Shown: positions 1-8,156 of the stretch, in pieces
Numbering within the stretch: the first letter of the stretch is position 1
How the letters are laid out: every line of letters starts with the position of its first letter
Source of the DNA: Archangium violaceum
Lineage (GTDB): Bacteria; Myxococcota; Myxococcia; Myxococcales; Myxococcaceae
NCBI RefSeq assembly: GCF_016859125.1
Contig: NZ_CP069338.1
Location: forward strand, 1,116,001 to 1,180,000
Length of the DNA: 64,000 bases
Direction of reading: 5' to 3'
Notes under the pieces: model-generated
Database searches by the model: none
What the model saw: the letters and a program-made list of their open reading frames with translations, nothing else
Told to the model about the DNA's origin: nothing
Translations under genes and position numbers: made by a program

Positions 1-354
1 GAGCGTGTAGTCCCCGTTGACGAGCAGCACGCGTCCCTCCTCCGTCTCCAGCCCGATGGGCGGAGTGGAGGGGTGCTCCCGCCAGGCCTCGAGCGTGCGC
101 GCCCCCCGCCGTCGTGTCCTCTTCCGCGAGGTGAGCGTTGGCAACCCGGCCCCCGGTGAGGCGGGCACCACCCGCCCTTCCACCACGGCGCGCTCGCCGG
201 GCCGCAAGCGGCTCAGTTCGGCCGCGGTGCACCGGGGGAGCCCACGAAGCCGCCTCCCGGGAGTGGGGCCGGACAGCCGGAGGAAACGCCAGGCCTGGAG
301 CCCGAGCAGACCGGGAACGAGCACGAAGGCCGCCCCGAGGAGATGCCGCCACAT
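1..354 (-). CDS. Membrane-anchored hypothetical protein, C-terminus beyond window
   Basis: An uninterrupted minus-strand frame of 118 codons runs from an ATG at 352-354 to the left edge, so the 3' part of the gene is outside the window. The protein begins with a short basic start and a hydrophobic helix (about residues 5-21), which suggests a signal anchor. A soluble part follows with the pattern ELSRLRPGERAVVEGRVV, then a basic stretch, and later LETEEGRVLLV. That layout faintly recalls GIDE-like domains found in bacterial membrane proteins, but I would not assign it. It is divergent from the TPR gene starting near 406, leaving about 50 bp for both promoters. Confidence 0.6.
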   Translation of the reverse strand, partial: MWRHLLGAAFVLVPGLLGLQAWRFLRLSGPTPGRRLRGLPRCTAAELSRLRPGERAVVEGRVVPASPGAGLPTLTSRKRTRRRGARTLEAWREHPSTPPIGLETEEGRVLLVNGDYTL

Positions 355-405
355 GTCCCCAGTATGGTGCCAATCCCCTGCTGTGTGAGTCCCCGAGTGG
401 CTACA

Positions 406-1617
406 ATGTCCGGTGTCATGAACCCATCCGAGCATGCACAGCCAGGTCTGCGCCTCCTGGCACAACGCGAGTACGCAGCCGCGGTTTCCTCCTTCGAGAC
501 CATCCTCCGCTCGCATCCCCAGGACGTGGACAGCTGGTTCGGCCTGGCTCGGGCCCAGCTCGCCCTGAGTCAACCCGAAGCGGCCAGGAGCTCGCTGTCC
601 CGCACGGTGGCGCTCGCCCCCGGGCACTCGGCCGCGCGGGCCCTGATCGCGTCCCTGGAGGATGATGGGGACAGTCCCGAGGTGCTGAAGCGCCTGGCCG
701 GTCTGGCCCAGGCCCCTGGCGCCGGGTTCGTGGAGCACTACGCCCATGCACAGGCCCTGCTGCGCCGGGGCATGGATGACGAGGCCTCCAAGGCCCTGCG
801 CGCGGCATTGACGCTCCAGCCCGAGAGCCCCCAGGCGCTGGTGGACCTGGGACAGATCGCCCTCCGGCAGGGCCGGGCGGACAAGGCCCGGGATGCGTTT
901 CGCGTGGCCAGTGGGCTCGCGCCCGGAGAGTGGATGCCCCGGCTGCTCCACGCCCGCGCGCTCATGGCCCTGCGCCACTTCGCCCAGGCGATGACCGTGC
1001 TCGACGAGGCGGTGGCCGCCCATCCGCGCGAGGTGCCCCTGCAGCAGGCTCGCTTCGAGTGCGCCCTCATACAGGGCGAGCCCCAGAAGGCCCTCGAGGC
1101 GGCGCAGGCGCTCGAGACGCTCAAACCGGGGGATGCCAATCCCCTCTACCAGCGTGGACTGGCCCTGCTCACCCTGGGGAAGCTGCCCGAGGCGGCGCAG
1201 GCCCTCCAGGAGGCCATCCGGCTCGCGCCCGAGGCGATCGATCCCAAGCACGCGCTCGCGCAGGTGCGCACGGCGCAGGGTCAGCAGGGGGAGGCGCTCT
1301 CGCTGCTGGAGGAGCTCCAGCACGCCGCGCCGCGGGCCCTGGAGCCCGTGCTCGACCTGTCCCGTCTGTATCTGGCGGAGGACCGGACCGCCGAGGCGGA
1401 GCGGGTGCTTCGCGCGCTGTTGGCGGACCATCCGGAGGAGCCCCGGGTGAACCTCAACCTGGCGCTGGCGCTCTTCAAACAGGACCGCAAACAGGAGGCC
1501 CTGCCGTTCATCGAGCGCGTCAAGGCCAGCCGCGACGCGAGTCTGGTGGAGCAGGCCCGGAAGCTGGAGGCGCAGATCCACGGGGCGCCCCTGCGTCCGC
1601 CCATCATCCGGGGCTGA
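406..1617 (+). CDS. Tetratricopeptide repeat protein
   Basis: The product of about 403 residues is built almost entirely of TPR-like helical hairpins from residue 10 to 395, with recurring A-x-x-x-L-x-x-A-L-x-L-x-P patterns such as YAAAVSSFETILRSHP and AAQALQEAIRLAPEA. There is no signal peptide or membrane helix, so it is probably a cytoplasmic scaffold. The frame is open from 343, but the upstream ATG would overlap the divergent gene. ATGs at 406 and 418 are both plausible and neither has a strong ribosome site. The gene ends 38 bp from the convergent DUF418 gene. Its partner cannot be inferred from sequence. Confidence 0.75.
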   Translation: MSGVMNPSEHAQPGLRLLAQREYAAAVSSFETILRSHPQDVDSWFGLARAQLALSQPEAARSSLSRTVALAPGHSAARALIASLEDDGDSPEVLKRLAGLAQAPGAGFVEHYAHAQALLRRGMDDEASKALRAALTLQPESPQALVDLGQIALRQGRADKARDAFRVASGLAPGEWMPRLLHARALMALRHFAQAMTVLDEAVAAHPREVPLQQARFECALIQGEPQKALEAAQALETLKPGDANPLYQRGLALLTLGKLPEAAQALQEAIRLAPEAIDPKHALAQVRTAQGQQGEALSLLEELQHAAPRALEPVLDLSRLYLAEDRTAEAERVLRALLADHPEEPRVNLNLALALFKQDRKQEALPFIERVKASRDASLVEQARKLEAQIHGAPLRPPIIRG

Positions 1618-1655
1618 ACCCCTCACCCCCTGGTAGAAGCCCGTCCGTCAGAGCC

Positions 1656-2939
1656 TCAGCGGGAGGGCGCCGGGACACGGAGGGAGCGTGGACGCCCGTA
1701 GGTGAGCTGGCGCCACGCCCACTCCACCGGCCCCTGCGAGTGGCGGCGAAGCCATAGGACGCTCAGCCCCCATTGCACGGCGAGGATCGCGGGTGTGAGC
1801 AGAAGCATCCACACCGCGCCCACCCGGCCCATGAGGTTCAATCCGTAGCCGTAGAAGCTCAGGAGTCCCAGCACCGACTGGCAGAGGTAGTTCGTCAGGG
1901 CCATGCGGCCGAGAGGGACGAAGGGCGAGAGGAGACGCCGGCCCCAGGCCGTGCCCCACAGCAGGGTCAGGCCCGAGGCATAGGCCATCGCGAGCGGGGC
2001 CACGCCCACCGCGTACGCCAGTGTCTGCACGAGCCCCAGGGGCGTGAGCGAGAAGGACTTCCCGGTCTCCATCTGGATCCACGCGGATACGGAGTTCCCC
2101 AGGAGACCCAGCACCAGGCCTCCAGCAAGAACCCGGGCGAGGAGCCGGCGGTGGACGAGCGGATCCGGCAACAGCCGCCGGCCCACCCAGACGCCGAGCA
2201 CGAACATCGCGAGGACCTTCTCCGGCCGTCCCGTCTGCAGGTACCGCCCCGGGCGCTGGACGGCGTTGGCGAGGTTGCCCAGGAAGACCTGCCAGGGCTG
2301 CTCGGAGGACCGCAGCGAGAAGAGCGTGGCCTCCGGACCTCCCGCGGCATCCTGAATGGCGCGAGAGAGCGCATCGAACGGGGGTGTCGGATCGAGCGCC
2401 CCACCCGTCCCCATCATGGCGAGTTGGAAGAGGAAGGGCATCACGAGAAGCGCCAGCGCCCACGCCAGCAACGCGCGATCCGCCGCTCCGCGGAACAGGA
2501 GGAGGACGAATCCCATCAGCGCGTAGAGGGTGAGGATGTCGCCGTGCCACATCACGAGGATGTGGAAGAGACCGATGCAGAGCAGCGCGGCCATCCGCCG
2601 GAGGAACAACCGCCGGAAATCGCCGCCACGGCGCTCCGTCCGCTCCTGGAGCAGGAAGAACCCCACCCCGAACAGGAACGAGAAGAGGGAGTAGAACTTC
2701 CCCTCCACGAGCAGGTCCATCCAGAACACCACGAGCCGGTCGAGCTCCGCCGTGGGGAGCGCCGCCAGTTGCGCGGGGCTCATCACGTAGAAGCCGGAGA
2801 AGCTGAGCAGGTTCGCGAAGAGGATGCCGAGCAGCGCGAAACCACGGATCGCATCGAGCACCGAGATGCGCTCTTCGGGGTCGACCGGACGGAGCGAATC
2901 GTCGGCGGGCGCCAGGGAGGGACGGAGCATGCCCCCCAT
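1656..2939 (-). CDS. DUF418-type multi-pass membrane protein (YeiB-like)
   Basis: A polytopic inner-membrane protein of about 427 residues. After a short cytoplasmic lead it has the family opening RISVLDAIRGFALLGILFANL, then many hydrophobic helices and a C-terminal DUF418-like region ending LSVLWLRRHSQGPVEWAWRQLTYG. The family resembles acyltransferase-3/YeiB proteins and is often linked to transport or modification of envelope molecules, but its reaction is not established. The frame stays open to 3134, which would cover the palindrome at 2961-2977. I prefer the ATG at 2939 (or 2930, preceded by a G-rich stretch), because the residues between 2940 and 3134 look non-conserved. It is divergent from the glutathione S-transferase gene. 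Confidence 0.8.
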   Translation of the reverse strand: MGGMLRPSLAPADDSLRPVDPEERISVLDAIRGFALLGILFANLLSFSGFYVMSPAQLAALPTAELDRLVVFWMDLLVEGKFYSLFSFLFGVGFFLLQERTERRGGDFRRLFLRRMAALLCIGLFHILVMWHGDILTLYALMGFVLLLFRGAADRALLAWALALLVMPFLFQLAMMGTGGALDPTPPFDALSRAIQDAAGGPEATLFSLRSSEQPWQVFLGNLANAVQRPGRYLQTGRPEKVLAMFVLGVWVGRRLLPDPLVHRRLLARVLAGGLVLGLLGNSVSAWIQMETGKSFSLTPLGLVQTLAYAVGVAPLAMAYASGLTLLWGTAWGRRLLSPFVPLGRMALTNYLCQSVLGLLSFYGYGLNLMGRVGAVWMLLLTPAILAVQWGLSVLWLRRHSQGPVEWAWRQLTYGRPRSLRVPAPSR

Positions 2940-2960
2940 TTCGTCCGGAAGCCTCGACAA

Positions 2961-2977
2961 ATGCAACTGAATTGCAT
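2961..2977. promoter_or_regulatory. 17-bp palindrome, possible operator
   Basis: ATGCAA and TTGCAT form perfect 6-bp arms around a 5-bp spacer in the intergenic region between the DUF418 gene and the glutathione S-transferase gene. It lies about 22 bp upstream of the preferred DUF418 start. Its AT content stands out from the surroundings. This is consistent with a dimeric repressor site, but no regulator is adjacent. Confidence 0.35.
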
Positions 2978-3120
2978 CAGCATCACGACGCACGGGCCTA
3001 TGCGCGGCAAGCTCATCCAGGATGATTGGGTCAGGCTCTGGCCGAAGCCTTGAGGAGGAATAGAGAGGCGAATTCCCTGTATTGTGGGCGGGAAACACCA
3101 CGCTGGGCGGGGAGGACATG

Positions 3121-3783
3121 ATGACCCTGATCAAGGTGAGCGCATTTCGATGGGTACCCCCTCTGGCGCAGGGGTTGGTGCGGGAGTTGCGCGTACGCTG
3201 GGCGCTCGAGGAAGCCGGCCTCGCCTATGAGGAGCGGCTGATCGGACCGGAGGATCAAACCTCCGAGCACTATCGTCGCATCCAGCCATTCGGACAGGTG
3301 CCCGCCTACGAGGAGGACGGGTTGGTGTTGTTCGAGTCCGGTGCCATCGTGCTGCATATCGCCGAGCGCTCCGAGGCGCTGATGCCTTCCGAGCCACACG
3401 CCCGGGCACGCACGAAGACGTGGATGTTCGCGGCGCTGAACACGGTGGAGCCGGCGATCCAGAAACTCGCGGAGATCGACCTGTTCCACTCCGGGGAAGA
3501 GTGGGCGAAGCAGCGCCGGCCGGCGGCGGTCGAGGCGGTGAAGAAGCGGCTGGCGAGTTTGTCTGACTGGATGGGGGGGAGGGATTATCTGGAGGAGCAG
3601 CGCTTCACCGCGGCGGACCTGCTCATGACGACGGTGCTGCGCATCCTGCGTCACACGGAGCTGGTCGCGGAGATGCCGGTGCTCGAGGCCTACCGCTTGC
3701 GGTGTGAGGCACGGCCGGCGTTCCAGAAGGCCCTGGCCGACCACATGGCCCCCTTCGCGAAGTACGCCCCTCCCGGAAAATAG
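3121..3783 (+). CDS. Glutathione S-transferase family protein
   Basis: A cytosolic protein of about 220 residues with the two-domain GST layout. The N-terminal thioredoxin-like domain carries FGQVPAYEEDGLVLFESGAIVLHIAE, with the conserved cis-proline (QVP) and the ESGAI glutathione-binding turn. The C-terminal all-alpha domain contains FTAADLLMTTVLRI, matching the N-capping box region. GSTs conjugate glutathione to electrophiles or serve as isomerases or reductases; the substrate is unknown here. A GGAGG at 3111-3115 precedes two adjacent ATGs at 3118 and 3121, and spacing favours 3121. It is divergent from the DUF418 gene and converges on the nitronate monooxygenase gene. Confidence 0.85.
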   Translation: MTLIKVSAFRWVPPLAQGLVRELRVRWALEEAGLAYEERLIGPEDQTSEHYRRIQPFGQVPAYEEDGLVLFESGAIVLHIAERSEALMPSEPHARARTKTWMFAALNTVEPAIQKLAEIDLFHSGEEWAKQRRPAAVEAVKKRLASLSDWMGGRDYLEEQRFTAADLLMTTVLRILRHTELVAEMPVLEAYRLRCEARPAFQKALADHMAPFAKYAPPGK

Positions 3784-3810
3784 GAGCATCAAAGTAGCCG
3801 CCCGAATCCT

Positions 3811-4815
3811 TCAGCCGCCCACGCTCCGGCCGAGCGTGGCGAGCACTTCGCGAGCTTCCGCCGCCATCGACGAGACGAGGGTGGCGGCCGGAAGTAGCTC
3901 ACGCACGTTGCCGCACGCCTCGCCCACCGTCAGGGCCATCTCCTCGAAATCTCCCTGGGTCTGGACGGTGGGCAGCAGCGCCGAGAACCTGGGCATGGGC
4001 ACGCGCTGTCCTCCCATCTCCGTATGGCCAATGGGCTCGGACGCCGGCAGCGCCTGGGCCTCGGCCTCCCGCCCGAGCCACTCGCGCACCGCGCGGTTGC
4101 GCAGCACACGCATCATCTGGCCGGGCCACTCAGGGCCGAACAGCGTCGTGCGCACCGTGTCTCCCACTCCCGCGGCCAGCACCCGGCGCTTGTAATCGTC
4201 ATGGGCCTGAGCCTCCTCGCTGGCCAGGAAGCGGGTGCCACACCACACCGCTTCCGCTCCGAGCGCCAGCGCCGCCACCAGACTCCGGCCATCCACGATT
4301 CCTCCGGCGGCGATCACCGGCAGAGGAGCCACCGCCGCCCGCACCGCCGGCAGCAGCGCGAAGGTACTCGCCTCCGCGCGGTTGTGGCCGCCGGCCTCCG
4401 CTCCCTGCGCGATGATCGCGTCGACGCCCAGTGCCGCCGCCTCGCGCGCCTCCGCCACCGAGCCCACCTGGCTCCACACCCGCGTGCCCGCGCTCCGCAG
4501 CCTCTCCACATGCGCGCGCCGGGGCAGGGCCCAGAAGAACACCACCACCGCCACCCGCTCCTCGGCCAGCACCTCGATGTGGGCGTCCTCCACGAAGTCG
4601 CCGATGAGGTCCACTCCAAAGGAGCGCGAGGTCAGCGCCCGCGTCGCCCGGACCATGGCTCCCAGGGCCGGGGGCGGCAACATCGCCCCACCCAACGTGC
4701 CCATTCCTCCGGCGTTGCTCACCGCGGCCGCGAGCGGAGGCCCCGCCACGAAGGCCATACCGGCGCTGATGATGGGAACGTCCAGTCCGTACTGCTGGGT
4801 CATCCGGGTCTTCAT
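3811..4815 (-). CDS. Nitronate monooxygenase family flavoprotein
   Basis: This 334-residue protein has the TIM-barrel, FMN-binding pattern of nitronate monooxygenases / 2-nitropropane dioxygenases: PIISAGMAFVAGPPLAAAVSNAGGMGTLGG at the N-terminus, AQGAEAGGHN with the conserved His144, and AAGGIVDGRSLVAALALGAEAVWCGTRF for phosphate binding. Such enzymes oxidise nitronates to carbonyl compounds and nitrite. A GGAGGA sits upstream of the ATG at 4815. The start overlaps the stop of the upstream heme-oxygenase-like gene by one base (TGATG), so the two are probably co-translated. Substrate is unknown; the pairing suggests nitro-compound metabolism or detoxification (inference). Confidence 0.85.
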   Translation of the reverse strand: MKTRMTQQYGLDVPIISAGMAFVAGPPLAAAVSNAGGMGTLGGAMLPPPALGAMVRATRALTSRSFGVDLIGDFVEDAHIEVLAEERVAVVVFFWALPRRAHVERLRSAGTRVWSQVGSVAEAREAAALGVDAIIAQGAEAGGHNRAEASTFALLPAVRAAVAPLPVIAAGGIVDGRSLVAALALGAEAVWCGTRFLASEEAQAHDDYKRRVLAAGVGDTVRTTLFGPEWPGQMMRVLRNRAVREWLGREAEAQALPASEPIGHTEMGGQRVPMPRFSALLPTVQTQGDFEEMALTVGEACGNVRELLPAATLVSSMAAEAREVLATLGRSVGG

Positions 4816-6437
4816 CACGGGGTCCTCCTCCACTCCTCGCCCAGGAAGGCGAAACATTCCCGATCCGTGCTCAGGGCACGCGCCAGGTTGTCGAACTGCT
4901 GGCGACCATACGTGGCGAACGCATCCATCATCCGCAGCACCGCGCGCCGTTGCGCGTCGGTCGCGGGCAGGTGCGCCAGCGAGGTGGGGCAGGTGGGCTT
5001 CCGCCAGTCCCGCGCCATCTGGCCGTAGAGCAGGTGGTGCGTGCCCTCGAGATAGACGAGAGGCGAGCGCTCCGGGTGGTCCACCGCGAAGCGCTCCGTG
5101 AGCACACGCAGGTTGCCGAAGAAGGCACGCGACATGAAGTGCACGGACATGAGGGCCCAGTACTTGAGCAGGGGATCGTTCGGATGGCGCAGCGTCTCGC
5201 GCCGGAACTCGTGCAGGGCCTCCAGCTCCGGCCGACCGTATACCTTGTCGAAGAACCACCACTCGAGCAACTCCGCGGGCGCCCAGGGGATGTGGTCATC
5301 CATCTCCAGCACCTCCCAGTCATGGAAGAACAGCTCCGCCTCGGTGGAGAACGTGCGGCGCAGGAAGTCCACGGTGGGCCTACCGGGTCCCGCGGCGGGC
5401 TCCGCCACCCGGCAGTCCTGGAGGTAGAAGCCATGCAGCGCGCTGATGCGGGGGGCGAACAGCAGCGCCGCACAGCGCAGCGCGAAAACCACCTCCGGGC
5501 CCCGGGCCTCGCGCATCAGCCGGGAGATGGGGTGGCCCACGAAGTCGGCGTGATGGCGGTGCCAGGCGGCGATGAGCTCACCCTGCTCCGTGAAGCTCTC
5601 GGGCCGGAGGCTCCACGTCGGAGCCGGAAGCCGGCCGGCCTGGTACTCGGCCAGTTGCTCACGTACGACGCTCATGCGCTCGCGCCGTTCGCACGACAGC
5701 AGCGGTTCCGGCCCACCGGCATCCTCCGCCATCTGGACGAAGCGGTGCATGAAGTCGTTCATCTCCACCGAGAGCGCGTGCTTGCGCTCCACCAGCCGGA
5801 AGGCCCGCTCGGTCTGCTCGGCGGAGAACGCCACCTGCCCGAGCTCCGAGCCGCCCACGTGTCCCGACTCCCGCTCCAGGTGGTGCATGCCGAAGTAGAC
5901 CGGGGTGATGCCCGTCTGCTGCTTCACCTGCACCGCCTGGCGCGTCGTGGAGGAGAAGAGCAGGTTGCCATCCTTCTCGAGCTGCTCCACATGCAGGTAG
6001 CGGTAGGCGGGCGCCGCCGCCTCGTCTCCGACGACCTCCTGGATGCGCTGGCTCTCCACGGCGCGTCCCGGGTCGAGCAGGGGAGACACCCAGAGCGCCC
6101 ACATCAGTGAGCTGGCGCGCCGGGTGCCCCACAGCTCGTCGAGCTCCAGCTTGCGGAAGTCCGCCAGGAAGAGCCGCGCGTGCGTCCGGTCCTCCTGGAC
6201 ATGGTGGTTGATGGTGTCCTGGAGCTTCGCGTCCTGCTCCGGCGCCGTCTCATCCTCGCGGAACGCGAGATAGCGTTCATTGTAGAAGGGGAAGGACATC
6301 ACGAAGCCGAGCAGGGGAATGAAGCAGTCGTAGTGGCGCCGCGAGTCCTTCAAATGAGAGGCGTCAATCCAGCGGTAGAGAGGGTGTCCCTCCAGCTCGT
6401 GGGAGAGGGTGTCCAGGTGTTCCAATGCTTCTCGCAT
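4815..6437 (-). CDS. Heme-oxygenase-fold (possible diiron oxidase) protein, 540 aa
   Basis: The product is all-helical with no signal peptide. The N-terminal half shows spacing expected of heme-oxygenase-like diiron oxidases/iron-containing redox proteins: E82 with H86 in QEDRTHARLF, acidic candidates E151/E154 in YLHVEQLEKDG, and H186-x3-E190-x2-H193 in MHHLERESGH. The C-terminal half (about 280-540) is a second helical region with FFHDWEVLEMDDHIPW and YLEGTHHLLYG and may be a second, diverged copy. The family includes enzymes that oxygenate amines or cleave carbon chains, but I cannot name a substrate. GAGGAG precedes the ATG at 6437. It is first in a coupled pair with the nitronate monooxygenase and divergent from a LysR gene. 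Confidence 0.65.
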   Translation of the reverse strand: MREALEHLDTLSHELEGHPLYRWIDASHLKDSRRHYDCFIPLLGFVMSFPFYNERYLAFREDETAPEQDAKLQDTINHHVQEDRTHARLFLADFRKLELDELWGTRRASSLMWALWVSPLLDPGRAVESQRIQEVVGDEAAAPAYRYLHVEQLEKDGNLLFSSTTRQAVQVKQQTGITPVYFGMHHLERESGHVGGSELGQVAFSAEQTERAFRLVERKHALSVEMNDFMHRFVQMAEDAGGPEPLLSCERRERMSVVREQLAEYQAGRLPAPTWSLRPESFTEQGELIAAWHRHHADFVGHPISRLMREARGPEVVFALRCAALLFAPRISALHGFYLQDCRVAEPAAGPGRPTVDFLRRTFSTEAELFFHDWEVLEMDDHIPWAPAELLEWWFFDKVYGRPELEALHEFRRETLRHPNDPLLKYWALMSVHFMSRAFFGNLRVLTERFAVDHPERSPLVYLEGTHHLLYGQMARDWRKPTCPTSLAHLPATDAQRRAVLRMMDAFATYGRQQFDNLARALSTDRECFAFLGEEWRRTP

Positions 6438-6500
6438 GCTCGGCTCCTCATGAGGGGCGCCGGGCCAGGTCAGCCGCCAGCCCCCGAGGGCGGAACCGAT

Positions 6501-6519
6501 ACATCCATGACATAGATGT
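6501..6519. promoter_or_regulatory. LysR-type T-N11-A box
   Basis: ACATC (6501-6505) and GATGT (6515-6519) form a perfect inverted repeat with T and A exactly 11 bases apart, the classical LysR recognition layout. It sits between the heme-oxygenase-like gene and the divergent LysR gene, in a locally AT-rich patch. It probably serves both autoregulation and control of the divergent pair. Confidence 0.5.
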
Positions 6520-6572
6520 GAAAAACAGGGCTTTGGTAAAATCATTCTTCCGAAAAACGGGAGAATCAGCCG

Positions 6573-7514
6573 ATGGATGTCCTTCAGGCGATGCGGGTGT
6601 TCGCGAAGGTAGTGGAGCTGGACGGCTTCTCCCGGGCAGCGCAACGCTTGGGCATTTCCGCCACGGCGGCCTCGCGGCTGGTGGCCGATCTCGAGGCGAG
6701 GCTGGGGGTGAGGCTGCTGCACCGCACCACGCGCAGGCTGTACCTCACCGACAGCGGGCGGAGCTATTACGAGCGGTGCACGCACATCCTGAACGACCTG
6801 GACGAGGCGGAGCTGAGCATCACCTCCGCGGCGGGGCGGCCCCAGGGGCTGCTGCGGGTGTCGGCGCCCGTGTCCTTTGGCATCAAACACCTCACGCCCC
6901 TGTTCCTGGACTACATGGAGCGCTATCCGGAGGTGAAGCTGGAGCTGTCGCTCACCGACAGCCAGGTGGACCTGGTCGAGGAGGGCTATGACCTGGCCCT
7001 GCGCATCACCCATGAGTTGAAGACAATGCTGGTGGCCCGGCCGCTGGCCCCGGCGCGGTTGGTGGTCTGCGCGGCGCCCGCCTATCTCAAACGCCATGGG
7101 GCACCGCGCACGCCGGAGGAGCTCCGTCACCACGAGTGCCTGCGCTACACCTACGACGCGGTGCCCGGCATCTGGGAATTCACGGGTCCAACGGGGCGCA
7201 TCCGGATCTCCGTCGCGGGCCCGCTCGCCACCAATAACGGAGACACGCTGCGCGCGGCGGCGCTGGCGGGCCGGGGCATCATCATGGAACCCACCTTCCA
7301 GGTGGGCGAAGACCTGAGACTGGGCCGCCTCGTCCGGCTGTTGCCGGAGTACCCGTTGTGCTCCCTGACCCTCTACGCTGTCTATCCGAGCCGCCGCTAC
7401 CTCTCGCCCAAGGTCCGCACCCTCGTCGATTTCCTGGTCGAGCGCATCGCCGAGCCCCTTCCCTGGGACGCCTGGATGCGAAACGAAGCCAGGGGCGTGT
7501 GCCCCAATGACTGA
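6573..7514 (+). CDS. LysR-family transcriptional regulator
   Basis: A 313-residue LysR protein. The N-terminal winged helix-turn-helix (residues 1-60) reads FAKVVELDGFSRAAQRLGISATAASRLVADLEARLGVRLLHRTTR, followed by a periplasmic-binding-protein-like effector domain (about 90-300). The motif SYYERC and the LLRVSAPVSFG opening resemble the CrgA/AaeR subgroup. A GGGAGAA lies just upstream of the start. It is divergent from the heme-oxygenase-like/nitronate monooxygenase pair and the intergenic region contains a T-N11-A inverted repeat, so it probably controls that pair in response to a small aromatic or nitro-type ligand (inference). Confidence 0.9.
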   Translation: MDVLQAMRVFAKVVELDGFSRAAQRLGISATAASRLVADLEARLGVRLLHRTTRRLYLTDSGRSYYERCTHILNDLDEAELSITSAAGRPQGLLRVSAPVSFGIKHLTPLFLDYMERYPEVKLELSLTDSQVDLVEEGYDLALRITHELKTMLVARPLAPARLVVCAAPAYLKRHGAPRTPEELRHHECLRYTYDAVPGIWEFTGPTGRIRISVAGPLATNNGDTLRAAALAGRGIIMEPTFQVGEDLRLGRLVRLLPEYPLCSLTLYAVYPSRRYLSPKVRTLVDFLVERIAEPLPWDAWMRNEARGVCPND

Positions 7515-7557
7515 GCCCGCGCCGACGCCCTGCGCTGGTGGCGAAGAAGCACTCCGG

Positions 7558-7809
7558 TCACTTGCCTGAAGCCGCTGGCAGACCACGAGGACGCGCGTGC
7601 CTCTGTGCCCCCTCCAGCGGCAGCAGGGTCTTCCAATCACAGCGTTCGAACAAGCTATTCCTCCACTCGATGACGCTCCAGTCCTGGTCCTCGTGGGCCA
7701 GGGTTCCATCGAAGTAGCGCATGTTGTTGTAGATGATGCCGAACGTCTCCGCTGGCCCTCTACGATAAACACCAACGAGCCGTGGCGGGCCGCCGCTCAG
7801 ACGATCTGT
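7558..7809 (-). pseudogene. Unidentified gene fragment
   Basis: The minus-strand frame ending at 7558 contains a protein-like segment, RLVGVYRRG through AETFGIIYNNMRYFDG and SVIEWRNSLFERCD to LLPLEGAQRHARP. Farther upstream the same frame becomes low-complexity and runs through a GC-rich hairpin, so no convincing start exists. Base composition here is noticeably less GC-rich than in the neighbours. I read it as the C-terminal remainder of a decayed or foreign gene of unknown family; a short intact gene with an unusual start is the alternative. Confidence 0.35.
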
Positions 7810-7983
7810 CCGGCTCTGGAGTGAATCGCGAAGAGCGCTAAAGATGGCGCGGCTTGTACGCCCCACGTCGCTGTTCGCCCATCTCGAGCTCCATTCATGA
7901 ACGGAGCCGACAGGGTGTTGTACGCATATTGCCGTTGGGCGTGCGCGAACCAAAGAGCGACTCCCCGGCCCTCCACCATCTAT

Positions 7984-8012
7984 GGGGGGCGAGGTCGGAG
8001 GACCTACCCCCC
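7984..8012. other. Strong GC hairpin
   Basis: GGGGGG (7984-7989) and CCCCCC (8007-8012) enclose AGGTC (7992-7996), a GGAG loop, and GACCT (8001-8005). The result is an 11-bp two-part stem with small bulges. There is no T-run on either side, so a simple intrinsic terminator is not obvious. It lies in the roughly 345-bp gene-free stretch between the fragment at 7558-7809 and the Old Yellow Enzyme gene. Confidence 0.5.
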
Positions 8013-8156
8013 GGCATCCGCAAGGGGCTGGGGGGTGGCGGGGTTCGAGCCTCCGTCTCCTGCTCTTGAAACGCTTCCGGTTCTCGCGCATCCGTCACGG
8101 GACCAACTTCTCGAGACTCGGCCGCCCAGGGCGTGCCGCGATGGAGCTCTTCATCC

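Noticed and set aside
1773-3053. 426-codon forward frame opposite the DUF418 gene
   Set aside because: His/Gln/Arg-rich composition typical of the antisense of a GC-rich gene; the minus strand has clear family motifs.
6438-7775. Upstream extension of the heme-oxygenase-like gene across the lysR region
   Set aside because: The frame stays open on the minus strand to 7775, but the added residues are antisense to lysR and lack family similarity; a good ribosome site exists at 6437.
7996-8062. tRNA-like T-arm (CGGGG-TTCGAGC-CTCCG) before the Old Yellow Enzyme gene
   Set aside because: The T-arm pairs, but the distance to any acceptor partner is about five bases short, the best 5' strand has a mismatch and wobbles, and no anticodon arm forms.
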